Of a DNA stretch of 20,772 bases, positions 15,005-20,772 are shown piece after piece (position 1 is the stretch's first letter; every line of letters starts with the position of its first letter). The notes under the pieces are model-generated. The model was not told the origin of the DNA. It saw only the letters and a program-made list of their open reading frames with translations, and searched no databases. The translations under genes were made by a program, and so were the position numbers. The stretch is from NCBI GenBank assembly GCA_022839045.1, contig JALHDI010000046.1:831-21602 (forward strand), given 5' to 3'. Source of the stretch: Sporomusaceae bacterium. GTDB lineage: Bacteria; Bacillota_C; Negativicutes; Sporomusales_B; UBA7701.

Positions 15005-15010
15005 TTTTTT
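14975..15010 (-). promoter_or_regulatory. -1 ribosomal frameshift site with downstream stem
   Basis: On the minus strand the zero-frame codons AGA AAA AAC contain the canonical heptamer A AAA AAC (15010-15004), which lets both tRNAs re-pair in the -1 frame. Five bases downstream, GGCG(14998-14995)/CGCC(14978-14975) and AAGG(14991-14988)/CCTT(14982-14979) can form a two-part stem with a 3-base bulge and an AGTAA loop. The zero-frame stop TAA (14985-14983) lies in this structure. This is the layout known for lambda G-GT and many other siphophages. The heptamer is directly visible. The effect of the stem is inferred. Confidence 0.85.
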
Positions 15011-15327
15011 CTTTCCGGGTCCGCCTTTCCGAAGATCCCGGATGCGAGGATGGCCTGCACGATGGGCAGCGCCAAGTCGTCAAGTGTGCCGCCGTTGTCG
15101 AGAAACTCCTCGATCTTCTCGGCCATGAGCGCCGGCGTCGGCCGGTTGTAGTGGTGCTTTAGGCCGATCAGCAGGCCAGCGATGCAAAAGTTCACGCCGG
15201 CGTCCTGCCGCCGGACCACGTTTATAATCGAATCGCCTAAAACTTTTTCCAGTTCTCCAAGACGAGTGATGTCGAAGTAAATGGTCTGCCCGGCCCCGAA
15301 ACAATCGAACGGTACGGTTTTCTTCAT
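14983..15327 (-). CDS. Tail assembly chaperone, first frame (lambda G-like)
   Basis: This 114-residue chaperone, made in excess over its frameshifted form, keeps the tape measure soluble and guides tube polymerisation. It begins MKKTVPFDCFGAGQTIYFDI, has a helical core (LGELEKVLGDSIINVV, CIAGLLIGLKHHY, LMAEKIEEFLDNGG) and a charged tail KADPERKNPTAAKE that contains the slip site. ATG at 15327 follows a perfect AAGGAGG by six bases. The frame open to 15444 runs through the upstream hairpin and is discarded. The gene follows the tail tube gene, in standard siphophage order. Confidence 0.88.
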   Translation of the reverse strand: MKKTVPFDCFGAGQTIYFDITRLGELEKVLGDSIINVVRRQDAGVNFCIAGLLIGLKHHYNRPTPALMAEKIEEFLDNGGTLDDLALPIVQAILASGIFGKADPERKNPTAAKE

Positions 15328-15346
15328 AACGTCCTCCTTGATATTA

Positions 15347-15381
15347 GGCCGCCCGGCCCGCTCGTCGCGGGCCGGGCGGCC
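15347..15381. promoter_or_regulatory. Perfect 15-bp GC-rich stem-loop after tail tube gene
   Basis: GGCCGCCCGGCCCGC (15347-15361) is exactly complementary to GCGGGCCGGGCGGCC (15367-15381), with a 5-base loop. In the phage transcript it lies 19 bases past the tail tube stop and only 7 bases before the AAGGAGG of the chaperone gene. There is no U-tract in that direction (TAATATC follows), so it may stabilise or punctuate the tube mRNA or tune chaperone translation. On the plus strand TTTCTTTATT follows, so it could stop antisense transcription. Confidence 0.75.
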
Positions 15382-15400
15382 TTTCTTTATTAGAGAAGGA

Positions 15401-15859
15401 TCAGCCCTCCTCGGGCAGGGTGATGTCGGAGAGCGGGCCGACACCGTCGATGGTGCCCTTCAGCGTGGCCGCCTGGTTGTACTGGTTGTCGATGGTCAGC
15501 TCGGAAATCGTGCCCCAGCCGGTACGGTAGGACTTGTTCGGATAGACGAACTGGACGTTAATCTGTTTGCCGGCGTTGAACGCGGCCTCCAGGGCGTCCA
15601 GGCCGTCGTCCTGGAGCAGCACCAGGCCGTCGAGGGAGATGGACCAGCTCAGAAGACCGACCAGGCTGGCCTTCCAGCCGCCGGTGGTCTTGTCGGAGGC
15701 GTCGATGGTGTCGCCTTTGCGCGTCAGGGTGCCCGCCCGCTGGCCACCGATGAGCGTCCAAATCGGGATGGTCTGGGTGCCCGTGTTGAGATACAAGAGG
15801 TAATCCTTGCCGACCGTGGCCTGCGCCGGCGAAGGATTGCTCGGAAGATTGATGGCCAT
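15401..15859 (-). CDS. Major tail tube protein
   Basis: This 152-residue protein is the subunit that stacks as rings to make the tail tube. It shows the small tail tube fold pattern: KDYLLYLNTG near the N-terminus, WTLIGGQRAGTLTRKGDTID (roughly 34-53), DASDKTTGGWKASLVGLLSWSIS-type strand region, LDALEAAFNAGKQINVQFVYP (helix plus strand) and YRTGWGTISELTID with a final strand LKGTIDGVGPLS. This resembles TP901-1-type tube proteins. ATG at 15859 follows AGGAGG by nine bases. Its place between the tail terminator and the chaperones fits. Confidence 0.92.
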   Translation of the reverse strand: MAINLPSNPSPAQATVGKDYLLYLNTGTQTIPIWTLIGGQRAGTLTRKGDTIDASDKTTGGWKASLVGLLSWSISLDGLVLLQDDGLDALEAAFNAGKQINVQFVYPNKSYRTGWGTISELTIDNQYNQAATLKGTIDGVGPLSDITLPEEG

Positions 15860-15864
15860 AGCGC

Positions 15865-16266
15865 TCAGCCTCCTGTGTTCTGAATTGTGACGACGATTGT
15901 AAGGACGCCGTGGTAGCCGAACTCCTCCTCCGGGAAGGCTTCAAAAAAGTCCACATCCTGGCTGATGACGGCGAAGCCCGGCGCCTCGATCGCGGCCGAC
16001 GAAACCACTGTGGTGATGTCGTCGGCCACCGCGTTGATTTCCGCCTTGCCGTTGTGGTTGGACCAGATGTGCAATTGGATAGAAGCGTCCCAGATGTCGG
16101 ATGTTTTGTCGGCCACGCGTTTACAGGTGAAAGCGCCGATGGTGATGTAGGGGAAAACCGCATCCTCCGGCACATCGTCGTAGACCGGGGTGGTCTGCCC
16201 CGCTGAGAGCAAAGAAAAAAGCCCTGTTTGCAGGGCCATCATTGGGATGCGCCGCATTAGAATCAT
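15865..16266 (-). CDS. Tail terminator / completion protein, DUF3168 family
   Basis: This 133-residue protein should cap the tail tube at the head-proximal end. It carries the DUF3168 pattern: a start with ALQTGLFSLLSA (helix), VYDDVPEDAVFPYITIGAFT, DIWDASIQLHIWSNHNGKAEINAVADDI and a C-terminal strand GVLTIVVTIQ. Its ATG overlaps the stop of the upstream gene as ATGA (16263-16266). In-frame ATGs at 16257, 16242 and 16239 (M4, M9, M10) cannot be excluded. It ends 5 bases before the tube gene start. Confidence 0.88.
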   Translation of the reverse strand: MILMRRIPMMALQTGLFSLLSAGQTTPVYDDVPEDAVFPYITIGAFTCKRVADKTSDIWDASIQLHIWSNHNGKAEINAVADDITTVVSSAAIEAPGFAVISQDVDFFEAFPEEEFGYHGVLTIVVTIQNTGG

Positions 16267-16706
16267 GGCTTCACCGCCGCCTGGGTCGTCCGGAGAAGGT
16301 TGGGCTTTTCATCCTCGAACGCCGGCCGCATGAAAGGGTGTTCCTTCCGGGCCGGGATGCTCGCCGAGGCCGCGAAACCGCTGCCTTCCAGGGCGCTGCT
16401 GTGGAGAGCCTTTTTCCGGTCCGGGCACACTTTCGCGGCGCGTGCGCCGTACTCCACCAGGTGGGCGTGGGGCGACTTCGCCCGGACGGTGCCGATGTTC
16501 CTGGTGCCGTCGTAAGTCATTGTAATATTTTTGACCAGCCCCCCGGACCTGACCCGCGCCCGCCGCTTCGCCCCCAGCATGATGGCCGACGTGGACGATT
16601 GAACCGTCGACCGCAGCCTCTCCTGGGTTTGGGCGTCGTAGGTTTTGAAGGCGCCGAGGGTGCGCTGGAGATCGTTGATGCCCAGATTCACAGTGAAAGC
16701 AGCCAT
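16263..16706 (-). CDS. HK97 gp10-like neck/tail protein
   Basis: This 147-residue protein fits the HK97 gp10 family, a head-tail joining component. The visible pattern includes an N-terminal helix pair (LQRTLGAFKTYDAQTQERLRS, within which single turns are charged), a basic segment KRRARVRSGGLVKNI, the family's HAHLVEYGARAAKV and, near the end, KEHPFMRPAFEDEK. The HxxLVExG ... HPFxRPAxE signature is diagnostic. ATG at 16706 directly abuts the stop of the upstream gene, with GGGAGATGG upstream. Confidence 0.92.
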   Translation of the reverse strand: MAAFTVNLGINDLQRTLGAFKTYDAQTQERLRSTVQSSTSAIMLGAKRRARVRSGGLVKNITMTYDGTRNIGTVRAKSPHAHLVEYGARAAKVCPDRKKALHSSALEGSGFAASASIPARKEHPFMRPAFEDEKPNLLRTTQAAVKP

Positions 16707-17021
16707 CTAAGTCACCATCTCCCGGCAAACAAACATTGTGGTTTCGCGGTCGATATCGTAGGTGTGCAGCACGTCGAAGCTCCGGCCGTCATGCTGCACG
16801 CGCCAGCCGCGGCGAATATCTCTGCGGCGCCGGATGGACACCAGCCGGAGCAGGTCGCTGATTACCGTGCCGGCGGCCGTCAGTTCCTTTGCGTTCGGAT
16901 TCCGGAATTCCGCCCAGACCTTGCCGGCGGCCTGGTAGCTGGACTTTGCGCCGCCCATGCTGTCCGGGGTCTTAACTGGCCGCAGCAGTGTGATCCGCCA
17001 TTTCATCCGGCCGCTAATCAT
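16707..17021 (-). CDS. Head closure / head-tail adaptor protein
   Basis: This 104-residue protein has the head-tail adaptor pattern (SPP1 gp16-like): MKWRITLLRPVKTPDSMGG, AAGKVWAEFRNPNAKE, then a basic strand region SIRRRRDIRRGWRVQHDGRSFDV (described here in pieces) and a final strand MFVCREMVT. It closes the portal channel and docks the tail. The ATG at 17021 overlaps the stop of the previous gene as ATGA. A second ATG at 17006 is possible. The open frame to 17057 is ignored because it lies in the neighbour. Confidence 0.87.
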   Translation of the reverse strand: MISGRMKWRITLLRPVKTPDSMGGAKSSYQAAGKVWAEFRNPNAKELTAAGTVISDLLRLVSIRRRRDIRRGWRVQHDGRSFDVLHTYDIDRETTMFVCREMVT

Positions 17022-17326
17022 GGCGACACCGGCGGAAGGTCCGCGTAATCCTTGCAAAGGGAAATATGGCTTATCAGCGCGTCGATGGTGTGGTCTACCC
17101 TGGCGTCACGGCCGGCAGCCGCGCTGTCCCGGTTTTCATACCAATGCGAGCAGAGGTACTTGACCGCCATCTTCCACACGCCGTCCGTTGGGTCGTAAAC
17201 CTTGCCGGTCATGCGCTGCAGGTAGTCGATCGCGCCGTCCATGAGGTCCTGGATCAGCAGATCCTCGTCGTCGCCGTCGACCCGAAGATAGAGCTTGACG
17301 TCGTCAAGCGAGAGCGCCGTAGCCAT
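17018..17326 (-). CDS. Head-tail connector protein, gp6-like
   Basis: This 102-residue, largely helical protein fits the HK97 gp6-like connector family. It starts LSLDDVKLYLRVDGDDEDLL, continues IQDLMDGAIDYLQRMTGKVY and WKMAVKYLCSHWYENRD, and ends with a hydrophobic helix ALISHISLCK. The first 20 residues (L-x-D-x-K-x-Y-L-R-V-D-x-D-x-x-D) are the classic signature. It forms a ring under the portal. ATG at 17326 follows GGTGGCTGATT. The gene begins 2 bases after the preceding small gene ends. Confidence 0.92.
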   Translation of the reverse strand: MATALSLDDVKLYLRVDGDDEDLLIQDLMDGAIDYLQRMTGKVYDPTDGVWKMAVKYLCSHWYENRDSAAAGRDARVDHTIDALISHISLCKDYADLPPVSP

Positions 17327-17328
17327 AA

Positions 17329-17532
17329 TCAGCCACCGGCCTTGGTTTTTGCCGCAGCCGGGACCGAAACGGCCGGCTCGTCAATGGCAAAATCCTTCAG
17401 GACTTTGAGATTCTCCCGGACCGTGGCCAGGGTTTCCGCGTCGCTGGGCGAATAGCCGCGCGCCAGAATGTCGGTGACGATTTTGTGGTTCAGCTCGGCG
17501 AACGCCGCCGCCACGCTGTCGATCTTCCTCAT
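17329..17532 (-). CDS. Small protein of unknown function between capsid and connector genes
   Basis: I do not recognise this 67-residue protein. It is mostly helical (AAAFAELNHKIVTDILARG, then DAETLATVRENLKVLKDF), with an Ala/Pro/Lys-rich tail ending KTKAGG. It is soluble, without membrane segments or cysteines. ATG at 17532 follows GAGGTGG by about seven bases. It is certainly translated within the head operon, judging from spacing and ribosome binding site. Position suggests a minor head or joining role, but that is inference. Confidence 0.8.
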   Translation of the reverse strand: MRKIDSVAAAFAELNHKIVTDILARGYSPSDAETLATVRENLKVLKDFAIDEPAVSVPAAAKTKAGG

Positions 17533-17554
17533 GTGTCCACCACCTCAATAAATT

Positions 17555-17574
17555 AGGGCGGATTGCTCCGCCCT
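17555..17574 (-). terminator. Stem-loop after major capsid gene
   Basis: AGGGCGGA and TCCGCCCT form a perfect 8-bp stem with a 4-base loop, starting 4 bases past the capsid stop codon. On the minus strand AATTTATTG follows, a weak U-tract. This suggests partial termination or an RNA-stabilising element that separates abundant capsid mRNA from the connector genes. Confidence 0.6.
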
Positions 17575-17578
17575 GTTA

Positions 17579-18754
17579 TTACTTGACCAGGGTGACCAGG
17601 GAGTTGGGATCAACGACTTTACCGTCGGCGATCATGACCGCCCGGGTTACCCAGTCGTCGCCAACCCATATCTCCTGGTAGCGCTGGATGTTGATGTTGT
17701 AATTTGTATTGAGCACGTAGTCGCTGAAATCGAACAGGAACGCCCAGACGGTTCCGGCAGTCAGACCGGTGGCAAAGGACGGGAGGTAATTGCACAGCAC
17801 GACGTCGCGGCCGAGCAGAGTGCGGGAAATCTTGCCGGGAATACCTTCATTCACGCGGGCAATCGGCTGGCCGGCGGTATCGGCCTCACCCAGCATCGTG
17901 TTCCAGGTCTGCTTGGTCATGCACCACTTCGCCGTTGCCTCGTAGGCGATATCCAGGGCGCCCTCGGCCTTGATGAAGTCGGCGCGTTTGGGAGCGCCGG
18001 TGATTACCTGGCCGGCGTTGACGGCCGTCCCGGCAGAGATAATGCCGGTCGGCTGACCGATTCCTGTACCTGAGATGATCGCCTGCTCGAGTGCAATCAC
18101 CATAGCCTGGGACACGTTGTTCACCAGTACGGCCTCAAAAGCGGAGAGGGCCATAGTGTCGACTTCCAGGCTGACAGCCACCGCGCAGCGCAACTTATAG
18201 TAACCGAAGATAATGGTGCCTGTGGTTTTTGCTTGCTTATTGCTGCCGGCTGATTCGTTAACCCAGGTAGCCACCGGCTTGACGCTGGAATTGGGGATGG
18301 CCAAACCGCCACGGTAGTTGGTCTGGGTGACGAGCGGCAAGATCATACCGGAAGCGATCATCTTGTCGATAACAGTGTTGAGTACGTTCTGGGGAATCGG
18401 AGCTCCTGTGGTCTGGGTGGATGCGTCTGCCCGGAATTCAGCCGGCACCGGAGTACCATGCAGCACATAGTTCATGAAGGCTGTCCGGTATTCCATGGAA
18501 GTCGTATCAGCGCCGGAGCGCTGCTGCTCGTCTTCCCGGGGTTCCTTGGCACCCGGAGGCAGGATGATCTTTCCACGAAGGTCGCCGCTGTTCAGCTTGC
18601 TGGCAATGTCGAGGCGCTTCTGAATATTGCGTTCCTCTTGCTCCAGGGTGTCCAATTCGGCCTGGATGGCGTCCAGATCGCAGTCGTCGCCGGATTGCAA
18701 TTGGGTGCGGATTTCGGTTTTCCGGTCCAGGATTTCTTTCAGTCTCTTTTCCAT
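17579..18754 (-). CDS. Major capsid protein, HK97 family
   Basis: The 391-residue precursor builds the icosahedral shell. Residues 1-60 are a charged coiled coil (MEKRLKEILDRKTEIRTQL, EELDTLEQEERNIQKRL-like), the scaffolding delta domain. A flexible acidic/Gly stretch follows (about 65-90), where the protease encoded upstream should cut. The mature part shows the HK97 fold pattern, including IPQNVLNTVIDKM, a strand IPNSSVKPVATWVNE, LVNNVSQAMVIALEQAIISG (helix), TGAPKRADF, and near the end YNINIQRYQEIWVGDDWVTR and VTLVK. ATG at 18754 is chosen over the 18811 start because GGAGGT lies about ten bases before it and the coiled coil begins there. Confidence 0.96.
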   Translation of the reverse strand: MEKRLKEILDRKTEIRTQLQSGDDCDLDAIQAELDTLEQEERNIQKRLDIASKLNSGDLRGKIILPPGAKEPREDEQQRSGADTTSMEYRTAFMNYVLHGTPVPAEFRADASTQTTGAPIPQNVLNTVIDKMIASGMILPLVTQTNYRGGLAIPNSSVKPVATWVNESAGSNKQAKTTGTIIFGYYKLRCAVAVSLEVDTMALSAFEAVLVNNVSQAMVIALEQAIISGTGIGQPTGIISAGTAVNAGQVITGAPKRADFIKAEGALDIAYEATAKWCMTKQTWNTMLGEADTAGQPIARVNEGIPGKISRTLLGRDVVLCNYLPSFATGLTAGTVWAFLFDFSDYVLNTNYNINIQRYQEIWVGDDWVTRAVMIADGKVVDPNSLVTLVK

Positions 18755-18813
18755 ATCGGGCTTTACCTCCAGATTTGGTTTGGTTACGGCAACAGAAACG
18801 GAGACAGCCACGC

Positions 18814-18845
18814 GCTATCCAGCTCGCCCGGTTGGCTATCCAGCT
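18814..18845. repeat. 11-bp direct repeat ahead of capsid gene
   Basis: GCTATCCAGCT occurs at 18814-18824 and 18835-18845, a 21-base step (about two helical turns). It lies between the terminator after the protease gene and the capsid start. No convincing -35/-10 pair is visible, so an operator role is speculative. Confidence 0.45.
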
Positions 18846-18860
18846 TTCCAGTTTAAGGCA

Positions 18861-18883
18861 TTAAAAAACGGCCATCCGGCCGT
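18861..18883 (-). terminator. Intrinsic terminator between protease and capsid genes
   Basis: Four bases after the protease stop codon the minus strand reads ACGGCC, loop GGAT, GGCCGT, then TTTTTAA. The 6-bp GC-rich stem with an immediate T-run is a standard rho-independent terminator, possibly leaky. It implies that capsid mRNA comes from read-through or from its own promoter. Confidence 0.7.
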
Positions 18884-18886
18884 AAT

Positions 18887-19516
18887 TTACAGGTAGGTTT
18901 TTATGATAAGTTCCTTCCGGCGTTGTTCTAGCCGTTGACGCTGCTCGGCTTCCTGCCTTTCCCTTTCCACCAGCTCGGCCGCTGCCTTTTGCCTCTCACA
19001 GTAGGACCGAGCCGACAGCGAAGTCTGTTCATAGGCCGGCATGTCGACGGCCGACACGTCGCCGATGCAGGCGAACCTGTTGATCCGCCGTGTCGATGTG
19101 TTCCGGTCGTACTCATCATCGGCCACATAAAAAGCAAACGACATTTTCGAGATGTCGCCGCGCTGGATAAGCGTATATAAATCCTTACCGGTGGTGGTTG
19201 GCGCCAGGTTGGCGATCACCTTTAACCCTACGTCGTCCGGGATGAGCGTCAAAGTTTTGTTCCTGGACCGCGCCATAATCATCACGTTGTCCGAATGGTT
19301 GTACTTGAACGGGACGTCCGAGAGATCGACGTCGTCCAGGGCGCCGCGCGAGATAACCTCCTTGTATTCCTTCCCGGTGTCCGGATCGGCCCACAGGACC
19401 GTCGGCTGCTCGAAGACTATGGCGTAGCCTTCGACCATCATGCCCTGTTGGCAATCATCCTGCGGGAGCGCCCGCATCTCCGCCAGGCGGATTTCCTTCA
19501 GCCGTTTTTCCCCCAT
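18887..19516 (-). CDS. Prohead maturation protease, HK97 type (S78-like)
   Basis: This serine protease cuts the scaffolding domain from the capsid precursor inside the prohead. Within 209 residues the family motifs are clear: FEQPTVLWADPD, EVISRGALDD, catalytic His74 in FKYNHSDNV, Ser126 in DISKMSFAFYV and AVDMPAYEQTSLSAR. The C-terminal 35 residues are a charged helix rich in Glu, Arg and Gln. An ATG at 19522 has AGGGGG only two bases away, while the ATG at 19516 has it eight bases away, so 19516 is preferred. The start lies about 60 bases inside the end of the portal gene. Confidence 0.95.
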   Translation of the reverse strand: MGEKRLKEIRLAEMRALPQDDCQQGMMVEGYAIVFEQPTVLWADPDTGKEYKEVISRGALDDVDLSDVPFKYNHSDNVMIMARSRNKTLTLIPDDVGLKVIANLAPTTTGKDLYTLIQRGDISKMSFAFYVADDEYDRNTSTRRINRFACIGDVSAVDMPAYEQTSLSARSYCERQKAAAELVERERQEAEQRQRLEQRRKELIIKTYL

Positions 19517-20735
19517 TTGCATCGCCCCCTGTGTTCAGATTTTGGTCGGCCGGCGCACCTGTCTGGTAGGCGTCGGCCAGCTTGGCGTTGACGTAGTTCA
19601 AACTAAAAATCCTCCGGTCGCCGTCTTCAACCGGAGGCATGTTGAGAATTTCAAGCGCGTCGTTGACGGAGAAGATGCCCATGGGCATGAGATACTGCAA
19701 GAGGTTGATCTTGGTCTGGTTGCTGGCGTATTGCAGCCGGTTCGCCTCGAAAATGATCTCGTTGCCGAACCCCTTCTCCCGATTGGAAAAACATTTCTCC
19801 GTAAACTCCAGCGAGAGCTGGATGGCGATTGGCTCGAGCACCGACTCATAAAAGGCGTTCCACTGGTCCTCGGTATAGTCGGCCTTGATGATGCTCTCGC
19901 CCACCCCAAAGTAGCGGTAGGCGTTGTCGCGAATTACGGCCATCTGCTTGTCGTCAACCATCTTGCTGTTCATTTCCACCGGCGTGAAGTCGGCCTTGGC
20001 ATCCACGGCGCCAATCCCGCCGTCGTTATTGACGGACAGGTAGTCGGCGACGAACTTGTCTCGCTGGGCTTTCAGATCTTCCGGCCGTAGCGTCTGGGTG
20101 AATTTCAGAAAGCCCCGCAGCCGGGCGCTGGATTTTATCGCGTTGATAATCCCCTCGTTGACCGTCTGGATCAGCAACAACGTCGGCTTAAAAGGCTTCT
20201 GGTTGCTCTCCCCGAAGATGTCGTCGGAATTATAATGGCGCCGCAGGTGGATCAGCTCCGTATACGGCACCGTCATCCTGAAGCCGCTCAAAAAATGAAA
20301 CCGGCAGTACAATTCCCCCTGGTACTCCACGAATTCGATCGAGGAATACGACAGCGGGAACAGGCCGGTTATTTTGCTGCGGGTATCAAGGTGGATATAT
20401 ATGAAGGAATTATTGTTGGTGTAGAGCTGGCTGACCACTTTGTAGAGAAAATCGTATGCGGACATATATGGGTTGGGGCGGACCTCCAGGAGCCATTGCA
20501 GGTCGTCCGACACTGTGGCGATCCGGCCGTTGGCCCGTCTGATGTGCTTGGGTTTTAGCTTCGCCGCGTTTCTGGCGATCGCGTCGATGCAGGTCCGGAC
20601 CACGTCGTTGTCGTAGAAATTTCCGCTGACGGACGAGAAGAACGGCGCGTAGTCGTTCAAGAACTGGTACTGGGTCACGTTGACCGGCGGCTTTTTATCG
20701 CCAAAAACGGCGTTGAACATATTCCTAAGCTCCAA
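19455..20735 (-). CDS. Portal protein, HK97 family
   Basis: The portal is the dodecameric channel at one capsid vertex, used for DNA packaging and ejection. The 426 residues show the family pattern: early VVRTCIDAIARNAAKLKPKH, LLEVRPNPYMSAYDFLYKVV, YIHLDTRSKITGLFPL, a long helix region and, late, RYFGVGESIIKADYTEDQW, IFEANRLQYAS and GIFSVNDALEILNMPPVEDGD. The last 35 residues are Gly/Asn/Pro-rich and disordered. The start is taken as TTG at 20735, five bases after AGGGGGTG. An ATG five codons later (20720), with GGAG nine bases upstream, is an alternative. Confidence 0.95.
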   Translation of the reverse strand: MELRNMFNAVFGDKKPPVNVTQYQFLNDYAPFFSSVSGNFYDNDVVRTCIDAIARNAAKLKPKHIRRANGRIATVSDDLQWLLEVRPNPYMSAYDFLYKVVSQLYTNNNSFIYIHLDTRSKITGLFPLSYSSIEFVEYQGELYCRFHFLSGFRMTVPYTELIHLRRHYNSDDIFGESNQKPFKPTLLLIQTVNEGIINAIKSSARLRGFLKFTQTLRPEDLKAQRDKFVADYLSVNNDGGIGAVDAKADFTPVEMNSKMVDDKQMAVIRDNAYRYFGVGESIIKADYTEDQWNAFYESVLEPIAIQLSLEFTEKCFSNREKGFGNEIIFEANRLQYASNQTKINLLQYLMPMGIFSVNDALEILNMPPVEDGDRRIFSLNYVNAKLADAYQTGAPADQNLNTGGDANGGKTAEGNPPGGDAGAPAG

Positions 20736-20739
20736 GTAT

Positions 20740-20772
20740 TCACCCCCTAACCAGATTGCCTTGTTCGTCGAA
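20740..20772 (-). CDS. C-terminal end of an upstream gene, possibly large terminase
   Basis: At the right edge a minus-strand frame reads FDEQGNLVRG and then stops with TGA at 20742-20740, 4 bases before the portal start codon. Ten residues cannot identify a family. The place directly before the portal is that of the large terminase subunit in HK97-type phages, and a charged DEQGNLVR end fits. This is a positional guess. The portal frame is also open to the edge, but without a start codon. Confidence 0.35.
   Translation of the reverse strand, partial: FDEQGNLVRG

Noticed and set aside
15347..15381. Intrinsic terminator for the phage transcript after the tail tube gene
   Set aside because: The stem is perfect but TAATATC follows it on the minus strand instead of a U-tract, and essential late genes lie downstream.

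Overview
The window is most of the late structural region of a tailed-phage (siphovirus) genome, most likely an integrated prophage. All recognisable phage genes lie on the minus strand and are packed end to end with 2-60 base gaps or short overlaps. Read in transcription order (right to left) they are: the last codons of an unseen gene (perhaps the large terminase), HK97-type portal, prohead protease, major capsid protein, an unassigned small protein, head-tail connector, head closure protein, HK97 gp10-like protein, DUF3168-type tail terminator, tail tube protein, the two tail assembly chaperone frames, tape measure, a lambda-type tail tip (M-, L-, K-like, then a J-like protein with an I-like N-terminus), three or four tail fibre or receptor-binding genes, a lysis module (XhlA-like membrane protein, putative holin, GH25 lysozyme) and a membrane-anchored protein of unknown function.

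Host: GH25 endolysin, an XhlA-like protein, strong AGGAGG-type ribosome binding sites and TTG/GTG starts point to Bacillota (Clostridia or Negativicutes). The sequence does not fix the genus. The structural genes are GC-rich. The lysozyme and the sequence around it are visibly AT-richer, which suggests that the lysis module has a different history.

Right part (15.4-20.8 kb): head genes and connectors. The capsid gene is bracketed by stem-loops (18861-18883 before it, 17555-17574 after it). A perfect 15-bp stem follows the tail tube gene just ahead of the chaperone ribosome binding site. Middle (10.1-15.3 kb): chaperones, tape measure and tail tip. The chaperone pair carries a textbook -1 slippery heptamer (A AAA AAC at 15010-15004), so a G-GT fusion of about 226 residues is expected. 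Left-middle (2.7-10.1 kb): the 1320-residue J-like tip protein with three Fn3 domains and a lectin-like end; a small fibre-associated protein; a 448-residue fibre with thirteen regular 18-residue repeats and an H-type-lectin-like end; a tail-collar fibre; and a DUF4376-like protein interrupted by a frameshift.

Left end (1-0.74 kb): on the plus strand, facing the phage operon across a 14-bp inverted repeat, lies the end of an AbrB/MazE-type antitoxin gene and a VapC-like PIN toxin gene broken by an internal deletion that removed its third conserved acidic motif. No integrase, repressor, replication gene, terminase body, tRNA or CRISPR array is visible. No attachment site could be proved.
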